From positions 7,816,001-7,880,000 of the forward strand of contig NZ_CP029197.1 of the NCBI RefSeq assembly GCF_008639165.1: a stretch of DNA of 64,000 nucleotides. The letters run 5' to 3'. The notes beneath the pieces were generated by a model. The model worked only from the letters and a program-made list of their open reading frames with translations, did not search any database and was not told the origin of the DNA. Position 1 is the first letter of the stretch. Every line of letters begins with the position of its first letter. The position numbers were made by a program, and so were the translations under genes. The stretch is from Streptomyces venezuelae ATCC 10712. GTDB lineage: Bacteria > Actinomycetota > Actinomycetes > Streptomycetales > Streptomycetaceae. Shown here one piece after another: positions 53,560-62,561 of the stretch.

Positions 53560-53590
53560 TCATCGGGATGTCATCGGCCGCTGCCAATGT
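53560..53590 (+). promoter_or_regulatory. Tandem-heptamer promoter of the cutinase-like gene
   Basis: TCATCGG (53560-53566), 4 bp, TCATCGG (53571-53577), 7 bp, then CAATGT (53585-53590). The start codon lies 35 bp beyond the -10 box, similar to the other two (41 and 44 bp). Confidence 0.65.
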
Positions 53591-53624
53591 CGTGGACGCA
53601 GACCGAACACACGGGAGGATCGAG

Positions 53625-54290
53625 ATGCGAGCGAAGAGGATCACGGCCGCGCTGGCCGGAGTTCTGCTGACGGCCGGACTTTCGGTGACCCAGGGCGCCA
53701 CCGCGCAGGCGGCGGCGACGGCTCCGTGCGAGGGCACGTACACGATCGTCGTCGGCGGTACGGGAAGCTCGTGGAACAACGACGGCTTCTACGGCAACAT
53801 CCAGCAGCACGTGGGATATCCGACCCAGATCCCCAACGGGGCGAGCGCCCGGGCCGGCGTCAACGAGCTGAACCGGCTGGTCCGTGACCAGCGGGCCGCG
53901 TGCCCGTGGCAGCACGTCAAGATGGGCGGGTACTCGCTGGGCGCCGCCGTCGTGCACACCTGGGTCACCGAGAACTGGCAGACGTTCGACAACGTCAACG
54001 CCATTCTCATCGCCGACCCGAAGCGCCAGGGAAATCCCGGCGCCAACGGCGGATCCGTTCCGTTCGGCGGAATCGTCGGCGCCCCGCTGGCCGGCGCCGA
54101 CCGCTTCTTCGGCAATGTGCCGGTGAAGACGATCTGCCACTGGGACTACGTCTGCGACGAGTCCGCCGGAATCTGGACCTATCCCGCGAACCACGTGAAC
54201 AACTACCCCAACGACTTCAACATGGACTTCCACAACGACGTCGCCAACGAGCAGTGGTACAACGGCGCCTGGTTCCCCGCCTCCTGGTGA
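53625..54290 (+). CDS. Secreted cutinase-like / PE-PPE-type serine esterase
   Basis: The protein has 221 residues from ATG 53625, with GGGAGGA upstream. Signal peptide 1-30 (ending AQAAATA). The alpha/beta-hydrolase core has VVGGTGSSWNN and the nucleophile S104 in GGYSLGAAVVHTW, with D131 in IADPKRQG and a His near the C-terminus. Four Cys could form disulfides. Likely substrates are lipids or polyesters. It ends immediately before the convergent SARP gene stop codon, with no gap. Confidence 0.8.
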   Translation: MRAKRITAALAGVLLTAGLSVTQGATAQAAATAPCEGTYTIVVGGTGSSWNNDGFYGNIQQHVGYPTQIPNGASARAGVNELNRLVRDQRAACPWQHVKMGGYSLGAAVVHTWVTENWQTFDNVNAILIADPKRQGNPGANGGSVPFGGIVGAPLAGADRFFGNVPVKTICHWDYVCDESAGIWTYPANHVNNYPNDFNMDFHNDVANEQWYNGAWFPASW

Positions 54291-55391
54291 TCACGGGCGG
54301 GCGGCGCGGCCGGCCGGGGGAGTGAGCCCGAGGCCCGTCTCGTCGCCCCGCAGGATCATCTCGTGCGTCCGCCGCAGCAGCCGGCTGGGGGAGACACCCA
54401 GCTCGTCGGCGAGGCTGCGGCGGGCGCGGGCGTACACGGCCAGCGCGTCGGCCTGGCGGCCGTCGCGGTACAGCGCCCGCATCAGCATCGCGGCCAGCGG
54501 CTCGTTCAACGGGTGGGCCGCGGACAGGGCGTACAGCTCGGCGATCACCTCCGCGTCCTGCCCGAGCCGCAGCTGCCACTCCAACTTCCGCTGTACGAGG
54601 CCGATCCGGCGCTCGGTGAGCCGCAGGCGCTCCAGTTCGGCGAGCGGTCCCGGCAGACCGGCGAGCGGCTCGCCGCGGAAGAGGTCGAGCGCCTGGCCGC
54701 AGAGGCGGACGGCCTCGGCCGGGTCGCCCGCCCGGTCCGCCTTCGCCATGCCGGTGACCAGTCCCTCCATCCGCGCCACGTCCACGTCGACGGCCCCGGG
54801 GGCCAGCCGGTAACCGTGCCGGGCGTGCTCGATGACGGCGTCGGGGCCGTCCCCGACCCGCAGGGCCTTGCGCAACCGGTAGACGTACACCGGCACCACG
54901 TTCGCCGCCGGCGGCTCCGTCCCCCAGACGTCGTCGAGGAGTTCCCGCCGGCTGAGGGGCCGCCCGGCGCACAGCGCCAGCGTCGCGAGGACCGCCTGCT
55001 GGCGCGGATGTCCCAGGTTCAGGGGCCGCCCGTCGCGCCAGGCGCGCAACGGTCCGAGCAGGGAGATCCGTACCGCGGGGCCGGCCGCCCGGCCCGCGCT
55101 CCGGCGCGCCGGGCCCGTCGCCCTGGTGCGCGTGCCGCGACCGGGGACGACCAGGCCGCAGTCGAAGGCGTGCACGATGGCGGCCGCCCGGTCGCGCAGA
55201 CCGAGCTTGGCGAGGATCCGCGCGAGGTGCGCCGCCACGGCGTCCTCGGGGATGGCGAGGGCCGCGGCGATCTCGTCGTCCCGCAGGCCGCAGCCGACCG
55301 CGGAGAGCACCTCCCGCTCCTGAGCCCTGAGCGTGGCGGGCGTGGCGGTGGCGGTGGGGGTGGGGCGTCGGGCTGTGGTGGTCGTCGGCAT
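54291..55391 (-). CDS. LuxR-SARP fusion regulator (extra N-terminal helix-turn-helix, OmpR-type domain, BTAD)
   Basis: The protein has 366 residues from ATG 55391, with GGGGAG upstream. Residues 18-80 form a LuxR/GerE-type helix-turn-helix (LRAQEREVLSAVGCGLRDDE, then IPEDAVAAHLARILAKLGLRDRAAAIVHA). Residues 108-185 are an OmpR-type winged helix (VRISLLGPLRAWRDGRPLNL..RQQAVLATLALCAG), and the rest is a bacterial transcriptional activation domain (VDVDVARMEGLV..LYRDGRQADALAVYARARRSL). SARPs normally lack the first domain. It neighbours three promoters with SARP-style direct repeats and is their best candidate activator. Confidence 0.85.
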   Translation of the reverse strand: MPTTTTARRPTPTATATPATLRAQEREVLSAVGCGLRDDEIAAALAIPEDAVAAHLARILAKLGLRDRAAAIVHAFDCGLVVPGRGTRTRATGPARRSAGRAAGPAVRISLLGPLRAWRDGRPLNLGHPRQQAVLATLALCAGRPLSRRELLDDVWGTEPPAANVVPVYVYRLRKALRVGDGPDAVIEHARHGYRLAPGAVDVDVARMEGLVTGMAKADRAGDPAEAVRLCGQALDLFRGEPLAGLPGPLAELERLRLTERRIGLVQRKLEWQLRLGQDAEVIAELYALSAAHPLNEPLAAMLMRALYRDGRQADALAVYARARRSLADELGVSPSRLLRRTHEMILRGDETGLGLTPPAGRAARP

Positions 55392-55506
55392 CGGTTGCTC
55401 CCCGGGCTCCGGACTGGTCGGGTCTGGCGCGCCGTCGACACGGTAGAGGGGGAGCGTCGGGCCGGACACCCGGAACGATCCGGAGTGACACGCACGACGT
55501 GCGGCG

Positions 55507-56070
55507 TCACTCCTCGTCGTCGCCGGAGCCGGGTTCGTAGTCGTCGAGTTCGCTCCGCAGCGACCCCGGACCGGCCGTGGGGCCCTCCCGCAGGAGGGTG
55601 AGGAAGCTGCTGAGCGGGTGGTGCCGGGGGCGGGCGTCGTAGTCGATGCCCTCGGGGTCCCGGTACTCGTCCAGCCGGGCGAAGGGCACGACGACGTACG
55701 GGCGCCAGGACCAGGGGTGACTGTCGGCGGGGTCGGGGTCCATCCGCCACCGGGTGCCACGGGTGCGGTTGTGGACCTCGCCGAGGTACCAGCAGGCGGT
55801 CTGCACCATCGGGGTGTGCTCGCGGGCGAACAGGTCGTCGACGGAGGTGAGGTGCTCGCGGACGAGGGCCTCCAGGCGGTCGAGAGAGCGCTCGCCGAAG
55901 TCCCAGCCGCCGCCGTGCCGACGGCTCCAGTCGTCGAACTGTTCCCGCCGCTCGTCCAGCCAGGCCGTCAGCCGGGGATTGTCGGCGTGCGCCCTGTCGA
56001 CGCGCTCGGCGACGGCATGCTCGTCCGCCGGCTCGTCCTCGTCCTCGTACTCCCAGGTGTCATCGCTCAC
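55507..56070 (-). CDS. Conserved acidic protein of unknown function
   Basis: The protein has 187 residues from GTG 56070; a TTG at 56103 would add 11 residues. It is acidic and Trp-rich (TWEYEDEDEPADEH, WSRRHGGGWDFGERSLDRLEAL, HPWSWRPYVVVPFARLDEYR). There are no membrane helices, signal peptide or motifs I recognise. Codon bias is normal for the window. It lies upstream of the SARP gene on the same strand, 115 bp away. Confidence 0.65.
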   Translation of the reverse strand: MSDDTWEYEDEDEPADEHAVAERVDRAHADNPRLTAWLDERREQFDDWSRRHGGGWDFGERSLDRLEALVREHLTSVDDLFAREHTPMVQTACWYLGEVHNRTRGTRWRMDPDPADSHPWSWRPYVVVPFARLDEYRDPEGIDYDARPRHHPLSSFLTLLREGPTAGPGSLRSELDDYEPGSGDDEE

Positions 56071-56153
56071 AGCAGCTAACCCTAGCCCCCGATGTGACCT
56101 CAAAAATCTCTGATCTGCACGGAGTTAACACATTTCCCACCGGCGAAACGACA

Positions 56154-56181
56154 TTGCGACGGCAAAGCCACGCCCTAGGAT
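56154..56181 (+). promoter_or_regulatory. Housekeeping-type promoter of the surface protein gene
   Basis: TTGCGA (56154-56159), 16 bp, TAGGAT (56176-56181). This matches the HrdB-type consensus of Streptomyces. The leader to GTG 56273 would be about 85 nt. Confidence 0.6.
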
Positions 56182-56272
56182 CGGAGCGCTCGTGCGGCGC
56201 CCACATGAGCTTCGGGGGCCCTGGCGCCGCGCGGCAGGAATCGGACCCGTGGGGCTCCCGGGGGAAAGCACT

Positions 56273-58600
56273 GTGAAGCCAGCACGAATAGCACGCCGCT
56301 GGCGCGCGCTCAGGAACAGCCTGCTAGCGCTCGCCTGTGCCACCGCCGTCACGATGACCGGCCAGTCCGTCGCCGGCGTGGCGGAGGCCGCGCCGGCACC
56401 GCCGAAGCTGAAGCCGGGCAAGCGCTGCGACGAGATGTACGGGGTGAAGAACGTCCCCACCGGCGGTCTGCCCGTCGGGGACGCCTCGCGCGCCGTGGAC
56501 CGCTGGGACACGTACGACTACACCAACCCCGGTCTGCAGTTCGACGGCCTCAATCCCACCAAGGCCGAACTCGACGCGGCGGGCACCGACTACAAGAAGT
56601 ACGACCACAGCGACCCCAGGCGCATCTACGCCCGGTTCAACGCGCAGCAGCGGTGGAAGAACTTCGGCGACTACCTGACGAAGGTCTACATCCCGAACCA
56701 GGGCTACGACGCCCGGGGCAAGGCCTTCATGGGCAAGGTCGTCCGCGAGATGGGTCTCACCGGGCCGGACTGGATCTGCGAGAAGGAGTTCTACTTCGTC
56801 GACCCGGACACCGGCGAGCGCCATGTGCGCCGGCTCGACGCCTACAACAAGCGCAGCCGGGAGATCGTGGAGGTCAAGTCCAACGGCAGCCCGGACGGCC
56901 GCGAGAAGCCCGCGGACCGGGCCTGGGCCAAGAACCCGGGCTGGCGCTCCTACCGGTACACCTACGTCTTCGCCGAGAACCAGACCCGCGACGCCAAGAA
57001 CTTCATGAAGGAGCTCAAGACCACCGCGGGGAAGGACACCCTCGGCAGGGACCGGGTCCGGACCTACGACTACCAGTCCCACCACAAGGGACTGCCGCCC
57101 AAGGGCACCGAGAACGGGCCCTACCGCGCGAACAGCACGACGATGTCGCCGGGCAACGGCGCCTCGACCGGCTCGCGCGGCTCCGGCAACCAGGTGATCA
57201 ACCAGTCCCCGCCGAACCCGCGGACCCTCAAGGACCAGCTCGACCGGCTCGGCAAGACCGGCGAACGCGCCCTGATGAACCGCGGTCTCGGCGGCATCGA
57301 CTTCACCACCCTCGACCTGCGCTACATCGGCAAGGGCAAGGGCGGCAAGGGGCTCGACTACGCCTTCTCCGCCAAGTCGGTCGAGGACGAGTACGCGGCC
57401 GGCTGGGGCGGCCAGGAGAAGGGAAACCTGATCTCCGACGCGTTCTTCACCTGGCTCGCCCTGGACCCGTCGACGTTCTGGGTGAACCTCAACCCGGACG
57501 AGCCGAACCGCATCATCGACGCGGGCTTCGGCAAGACCGACGCCGGTCGGGTGCTGCTGGAGGCGGACCTGGAGCTGAAGCACGACATCTTCAAGGCCAT
57601 GGACCCGGAGACGGAGGCGGGGCGCGCCTTCATGAACGCCCTGCCCAAGCGCAACGGCTTCCCCTGCTGGGCCGGGTTCCGCTACTGGATCGAGCCGGAG
57701 ACCGCGGTCGTCCGCGAGCAGGACGGCGGCATCCACATCCTCGACACCCCGCTGAAGCTCTCCACGGTGCCGCAGGAGACCACCACGCAGCCGCCCGGCG
57801 GAAAGGGCTGCGACCTCACCGAGGCGGAGACGCAGCAGTCGGACCGGGTGCTCGACCGGTACATCACCCCGCTGGTCGCCGAGAAGGTCAACAACGGTGA
57901 CTACTACGCCGATCTGCGCCGCGTCTACACCGCCCGCGTCGCCGCCGAGTGGGTCCGGCAGAACGCCGCCGACATGCCCGCCGAGTACCGCAAGATCATC
58001 AACAGCAACGACGTGAAGCGCTGGCCGCTCCGCGCCCCCCACCAGGACTGGACCGGCAGGCAGGTCTGGGAGCGCTACTACAAGGCCTTCACCGAAGGCA
58101 CCTTCAAGTACAAGTGGTCCAACGGCGAGGACGTCTACGTCTACACGGTGGGCGGGGTCGACTTCTCCAAGCAGCCCAAGGCCAACATGAACCCCGTGCG
58201 CTTCCGCACCGAGCAGCGCTACAAGCCGCGCACGGTCGGGTTCGCGGTCGACACCATCGCCGACGACCCGAACAAGCAGGGGTACCTGATGTTCGGCGGG
58301 AACAGCGCCGGACACTCCGAGGGCGGCACGCCCGCGCCCAGCCCGACGGACACGGCGCAGCCGACCCCGACCCCGACGGGTACGGGCAAGCCGACGCCGA
58401 CCCCGTCCGAGCCGGCGCCGACGACCGGCGGGACCCCGGGGGCGACACCGCCTCCGGGACCGCAGGACCCCGGCGGCGACCTCGCCGACACCGGCAGCAG
58501 CGCGCCCGTCGGTCTGATCGCCGGGATCGCGGCCGTCGCGATCGGCGCGGGCGGCGCGCTCGTCTGGTGGCGCCGCCGCCGGGTGAACTCCGGGAGCTGA
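56273..58600 (+). CDS. Sortase-anchored (LAxTG) surface protein with a PD-(D/E)XK-like motif
   Basis: The protein has 775 residues from GTG 56273. A signal peptide (about 1-40) is followed by two large uncharacterised regions. Residues 165-260 contain RRLDAY (D189) and IVEVKSNG (E200-V-K202), a spacing like the D..ExK core of PD-(D/E)XK nucleases. A second region (about 530-670) has conserved-looking Trp/Tyr segments. A Pro/Thr-rich stalk (about 690-730) leads to LADTG (737-741), a membrane helix and an Arg tail. That is the class E sortase signal used for cell-wall attachment in Streptomyces. The function is unknown. Confidence 0.78.
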   Translation: MKPARIARRWRALRNSLLALACATAVTMTGQSVAGVAEAAPAPPKLKPGKRCDEMYGVKNVPTGGLPVGDASRAVDRWDTYDYTNPGLQFDGLNPTKAELDAAGTDYKKYDHSDPRRIYARFNAQQRWKNFGDYLTKVYIPNQGYDARGKAFMGKVVREMGLTGPDWICEKEFYFVDPDTGERHVRRLDAYNKRSREIVEVKSNGSPDGREKPADRAWAKNPGWRSYRYTYVFAENQTRDAKNFMKELKTTAGKDTLGRDRVRTYDYQSHHKGLPPKGTENGPYRANSTTMSPGNGASTGSRGSGNQVINQSPPNPRTLKDQLDRLGKTGERALMNRGLGGIDFTTLDLRYIGKGKGGKGLDYAFSAKSVEDEYAAGWGGQEKGNLISDAFFTWLALDPSTFWVNLNPDEPNRIIDAGFGKTDAGRVLLEADLELKHDIFKAMDPETEAGRAFMNALPKRNGFPCWAGFRYWIEPETAVVREQDGGIHILDTPLKLSTVPQETTTQPPGGKGCDLTEAETQQSDRVLDRYITPLVAEKVNNGDYYADLRRVYTARVAAEWVRQNAADMPAEYRKIINSNDVKRWPLRAPHQDWTGRQVWERYYKAFTEGTFKYKWSNGEDVYVYTVGGVDFSKQPKANMNPVRFRTEQRYKPRTVGFAVDTIADDPNKQGYLMFGGNSAGHSEGGTPAPSPTDTAQPTPTPTGTGKPTPTPSEPAPTTGGTPGATPPPGPQDPGGDLADTGSSAPVGLIAGIAAVAIGAGGALVWWRRRRVNSGS

Positions 58601-58613
58601 ACCGGTACGGAGG

Positions 58614-58644
58614 ACGGGCCCTTCCCCTTGCGGGAGGGGCCCGT
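58614..58644 (+). terminator. Terminator hairpin after the surface protein gene
   Basis: Thirteen-base arms (ACGGGCCCTTCCC and its partner, with one G-T pair) enclose a 5-base loop, 13 bp after the stop codon. Confidence 0.7.
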
Positions 58645-58758
58645 TCGCGTCGGGCTCCAGAAAAACATGAGAGTTGTTCACTTTCCATTGACAGGGCGGA
58701 CCCGGGCACCCGAAAGTGCCGTCAACACCCCGCACGCCGCCGAACGAAGCGAGCTCCG

Positions 58759-60132
58759 ATGACAGCGCCCGTCCCCGAGTTCCCGGCCGACTTCCTCTGG
58801 GGAGTCTCCGCCTCCGCTTTCCAGATCGAAGGCTCGCTCACGGCCGACGGCCGCGGCCCCTCCTCCTGGGACGCCTTCACCGGAGAGCCCGGACGCGTCA
58901 AGGACGGCTCGCACGCCGGCGTCGCCACCGACCACTACCGGCGCTACCGCGAGGACGTTGCGCTGATGGCCGGACTGGGCGTCGGCGCCTACCGGTTCTC
59001 CGTCTCCTGGTCCCGCGTCCTGCCCGACGGACACGGCCGGGTCAACGAGAAGGGCCTCGACTTCTACGACCGGCTCGTCGACGAACTGTGCGCCTCGGGC
59101 ATCGCCCCGGCACCCACCCTCTTCCACTGGGACACCCCGCTCGCCCTGGAGAAGAACGGCGGCTGGCTCGACCGCGACACCGCCGAACGGTTCGCCGCGT
59201 ACGCCTCCGTGGTCGCCGAGCGGCTCGCCGACCGCGTCCCCCTGTGGATCACCATCAACGAGCCCGCCGAGGTCACCCTCCTCGGATACGGCCTCGGCGA
59301 ACACGCCCCCGGCAGACGGCTGGTCTTCGACGCCCTGCCCGCGGCCCACCACCAGCTCCTTGCCCACGGCCTCGGCGTCCAGGCCCTGCGCGCCGCGGGC
59401 GCCCGCCAGATCGGCATCGCCGCCTCCCACAGCCCCATCTGGACGGCGGGCGACACCGACGAGGACCGGAGCGCCGCCGAACTGTACGACCTGCTCACGA
59501 ACCGCCTCTTCGCCGACCCCGTGCTGACCGGCGCCTACCCCGACGAGGGCCTGGCCTCGCTGCTCCCCGGCCCGGTGGCGGAGGACCTCAAGACCATCTC
59601 GGCCCCCCTCGACTGGTACGGCGTCAACTACTACAACCCGATGCTCGTCGGCGCCCCCCGGCCGGCCGCCGGAGGCTCCTCCTTCGGCGGCATCGAGATA
59701 CCGTCCGACCTCCCCTTCGCCGTACGGCAGATCGAGGGGCCCGAACGCACCGACTTCGGCTGGCCGGTGGTCCCCGACGGAATGCGCGAACTGCTCGCCG
59801 GCCTCCGCGAGCGGTACGGCGACCGGCTGCCGCCCCTCTACATCACGGAGAACGGCTGCTCGTACGACGACGGGCCGGACCCCGAGACCGGACGGGTCGA
59901 CGACACCCGCCGGATCGCCTACCACGACGGGCACGTCCGCGCGCTGCACCGGGCGATGGCCGAGGGCGCCGACGTGCGCGGCTACTTCATCTGGTCGATC
60001 CTCGACAACTTCGAGTGGGCGGAGGGGTACCGGCAGCGGTTCGGGCTCGTCCACGTCGACTACGAGACGCTGGCGCGGACCCCCAAGGCGTCCTACGCCT
60101 GGTACCGCGACCTGATCAAGAGCGGCAGATGA
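58759..60132 (+). CDS. GH1 family beta-glucosidase
   Basis: The protein has 457 residues with no signal peptide, so it is cytoplasmic. GH1 features: FLWGVSASAFQIEGS near the N-terminus, acid/base E168 in TINEPAE, nucleophile E364 in YITENGCSYDD, and WSILDNFEWAEGYRQRFGLV. It would hydrolyse beta-glucosides brought in by the transporter encoded 4 bp overlapping downstream. No LacI-type gene is adjacent. Confidence 0.93.
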   Translation: MTAPVPEFPADFLWGVSASAFQIEGSLTADGRGPSSWDAFTGEPGRVKDGSHAGVATDHYRRYREDVALMAGLGVGAYRFSVSWSRVLPDGHGRVNEKGLDFYDRLVDELCASGIAPAPTLFHWDTPLALEKNGGWLDRDTAERFAAYASVVAERLADRVPLWITINEPAEVTLLGYGLGEHAPGRRLVFDALPAAHHQLLAHGLGVQALRAAGARQIGIAASHSPIWTAGDTDEDRSAAELYDLLTNRLFADPVLTGAYPDEGLASLLPGPVAEDLKTISAPLDWYGVNYYNPMLVGAPRPAAGGSSFGGIEIPSDLPFAVRQIEGPERTDFGWPVVPDGMRELLAGLRERYGDRLPPLYITENGCSYDDGPDPETGRVDDTRRIAYHDGHVRALHRAMAEGADVRGYFIWSILDNFEWAEGYRQRFGLVHVDYETLARTPKASYAWYRDLIKSGR

Positions 60133-61460
60133 CCGCCGAGGGCACGGCGGCGGGGGAACCCCAGGCCGAGCCACCCGCCACGCCCGGCGCCCCGGCTCCC
60201 GGCACCCCCGCCGCGCCGGTCGGCGGTCCCGGCACCGCCCCCGACGCCCCCGCCGTGCCGGTCGGCGGTCGGTGGGTGGGGGCGCTGTCCCTCGCCAACC
60301 TCGGGGTCTGGGTCGGCTGGTTCGGCCCCCTGCAACTGCTCCTCGCCCGCCAGGCCGAGCACCTCGCCCCCGACCACAAGGCCGCCACCCTCGCCCTGGT
60401 CACGGGCGTGGGAGCGGCCGTGTCGATGGTCGCCAACCCCGTGTTCGGCGCGCTCTCCGACCGGACCACGGCCGCCGTCGGCCGGCGCGTCCCCTGGGTG
60501 GCCGGCGGCGTGGCGGGCGGGGCGGCCGGGCTGCTCGTCCTCGCCGCCGCGCGGGACGTCGCCACCGTGATCGCGGGCTGGTGCCTGGTCCAGCTCGCCC
60601 TCAACGCCGCCTTCGCCGCCCTCACCGCCGCCGTCCCCGACCAGGTCCCGGCCCGGCAGCGCGGCCTGGTCGGCGGCTGGCTCGGGGTCTCCCAGGTGGT
60701 CGGCATCCTGGTGGGCACGGCGCTCGCCACGCTCGCGGGCGGTGTCGCCGCCGGATACCTGGCCTGCGCCGTCTTCGCGGTCCTCGCGGCCGTCCCGTAC
60801 GTCCTGATGCGGCGCGACACCCCGCTCGCCCGCGCCGCCCGGCCGGCCTTCCGGTGGCGGACCTTCCTCGGCGGGTTCTGGATCGACCCGCGCCGCCATC
60901 CCGACTTCGGCTGGGCCTGGCTCACCCGGTTCCTGATGAACCTGTCGTACTCGATCAGCACGATGTACCTGCTCTACTACCTGACCGACGCCGTGCGGTA
61001 CGGGGGCGACGCGGACAACGGCGTCCTGATCCTCACGGCGCTCAACGCGCTCACCCTGCTCTCCACGGTGGTGATCAGCGGCATCCGGTCCGACCGCAGC
61101 GGCCGGCGGAAGTCCTACGTCATCCGGTCGGGCCTGGTGATCGCGGCCGCCACCCTCCTCCTCGCCGTCTGGCAGACGTGGACCGGCGCCGTCGTCGCCT
61201 CGCTCGTGCTGGGTCTCGGCTTCGGCGTGTACACGGCCGTGGACTTCGCCCTGCTCACGGACGTCCTGCCGACGGCCGAGGACCGGGGCAAGGACCTGGG
61301 CGTCATCAACATCGCCAACGCGCTGCCCCAGGTCCTCGCCCCGGTGATCGCGGCTCCCGTCGTCACCCACTTCGGCGGGTACACGGCCCTGTACGCCCTC
61401 GCCGGCGCCCTGGCCCTCGCGGGTTCGGTCCTGGTCCGCCGCATCCGCTCGGTCGCCTGA
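60129..61460 (+). CDS. MFS sugar transporter (SLC45/GPH-like)
   Basis: The protein has 443 residues from ATG 60129 (ATGA overlap). A Pro/Ala-rich tail of about 45 residues precedes about twelve membrane helices. Motifs such as NPVFGALSDRTTAAVGRRVPWV between helices 2 and 3 and SGIRSDRSGRRKSYV fit sugar-type MFS carriers. The coupling to the GH1 gene suggests uptake of glucosides or disaccharides. Confidence 0.85.
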   Translation: MTAEGTAAGEPQAEPPATPGAPAPGTPAAPVGGPGTAPDAPAVPVGGRWVGALSLANLGVWVGWFGPLQLLLARQAEHLAPDHKAATLALVTGVGAAVSMVANPVFGALSDRTTAAVGRRVPWVAGGVAGGAAGLLVLAAARDVATVIAGWCLVQLALNAAFAALTAAVPDQVPARQRGLVGGWLGVSQVVGILVGTALATLAGGVAAGYLACAVFAVLAAVPYVLMRRDTPLARAARPAFRWRTFLGGFWIDPRRHPDFGWAWLTRFLMNLSYSISTMYLLYYLTDAVRYGGDADNGVLILTALNALTLLSTVVISGIRSDRSGRRKSYVIRSGLVIAAATLLLAVWQTWTGAVVASLVLGLGFGVYTAVDFALLTDVLPTAEDRGKDLGVINIANALPQVLAPVIAAPVVTHFGGYTALYALAGALALAGSVLVRRIRSVA

Positions 61461-61613
61461 CCCGACACCCAGGGGTGTTTCGGCAGCGCTTTCGTGGTCA
61501 GGCGGCCTTGCAGCCGTTGTCGTTCGCTCGAAGGGAATTCCCCGCCCCCGTAGCCCGGGGCCGGGGCCGCGCTTCGGTCGAGACGTCACAGGAGCTGGGG
61601 AAGGGGGCCGCGC

Positions 61614-62462
61614 ATGGCGGCGAGCGGTGGCAGGGAGAGGGGCACGGCCGAGGGGGGTCGGGCGGCCTTCGGGCGGGACGTGGTGCTCGCCGTGGGTCTC
61701 GCGGGAGTTGTCGCCGGCGGGGCGGCCTTGTTCCTCAGAACGGTGCGGGCCGCGGGTGCCCACCCGCCCGTGATGCCGATCGTGCTGCTCCTGGTGCTCG
61801 GTGTCGTGGTGGCGATGGCCCGGTGGTGCCTCACGCCGCCGCGGCGGCCCGGGCGTCGCGGCGGGCGTCGCGGCGGCGATGCCGGGCGCCTCGGTCACCT
61901 GCGGGGCTGGGGTCGCAGGCACGCGGCGGTCGAAGGGGGCACGGGTGAGGACGTACTCGAGCCGGTCGCGGAAGGTGCACCGGGCGTGGCACCCGTCGTG
62001 GACGAGGAGGCACTGGACCACGTCGCCGCCGACCCGTACGAGTTCGAGCACACCGTGGCAGCGCTCTGCGCCCGGGACGGCTGCACATCGGTGAAGGTGG
62101 TCGGGGGCGCGGGTGATCTGGGTGCCGACGTGCTGGCGACCACGGCCGACGGCCGGCGGGTCGTGATCCAGTGCAAGCGGTACGCGCCGGATCACCGCGT
62201 CGGTTCGCCGGACCTCCAGCGCTTCGGCGGCACCTGCTGGAGCGTCCACGAGGCCGATGTGGCGGCCTTGGTGACGACCAGTTCGTTCACCGATCCCGCC
62301 CTCGACTACGCGGCCTCGTGCGGGATCCTCTGCGTCGACGGGCCCGCCCTGTCCGCGTGGACCGCGTCCGAGGCACCGGCTCCTTGGGACGCCCTCCCTC
62401 CGGAGCCGGGAGAGCCGGCGGAGGCGACGGCGGAGACTGAGGCGGAAGCCGCGGCCAGGTGA
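61614..62462 (+). CDS. Membrane-anchored Mrr-like restriction endonuclease fold protein
   Basis: The protein has 282 residues. Two N-terminal membrane helices (about 24-43 and 53-70) are followed by a basic linker. The Mrr_cat domain (about 140-250) has PYEFEHTVAALC, GAGDLGADVLAT with the catalytic Asp and VVIQCKRYAP (QxK). The end is acidic. Anchored Mrr-type proteins are common in actinobacteria, but their targets are not established. No methyltransferase gene is nearby. Confidence 0.85.
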   Translation: MAASGGRERGTAEGGRAAFGRDVVLAVGLAGVVAGGAALFLRTVRAAGAHPPVMPIVLLLVLGVVVAMARWCLTPPRRPGRRGGRRGGDAGRLGHLRGWGRRHAAVEGGTGEDVLEPVAEGAPGVAPVVDEEALDHVAADPYEFEHTVAALCARDGCTSVKVVGGAGDLGADVLATTADGRRVVIQCKRYAPDHRVGSPDLQRFGGTCWSVHEADVAALVTTSSFTDPALDYAASCGILCVDGPALSAWTASEAPAPWDALPPEPGEPAEATAETEAEAAAR

Positions 62463-62561
62463 CGTCGTCGGCCGACGTGGCATCGGCGGGGAGGGGCGTG
62501 TCGTCCGTCCAGGCGGTCCGTGAGGCGGACGTCGTCGGGCCCGGCCCGCCGACCGGCCCGG

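Noticed and set aside
58688..58693. TTGACA upstream of the GH1 gene considered as a -35 box
   Set aside because: No convincing -10 box is found 16-19 bp downstream; the promoter of the GH1 operon was left unassigned.
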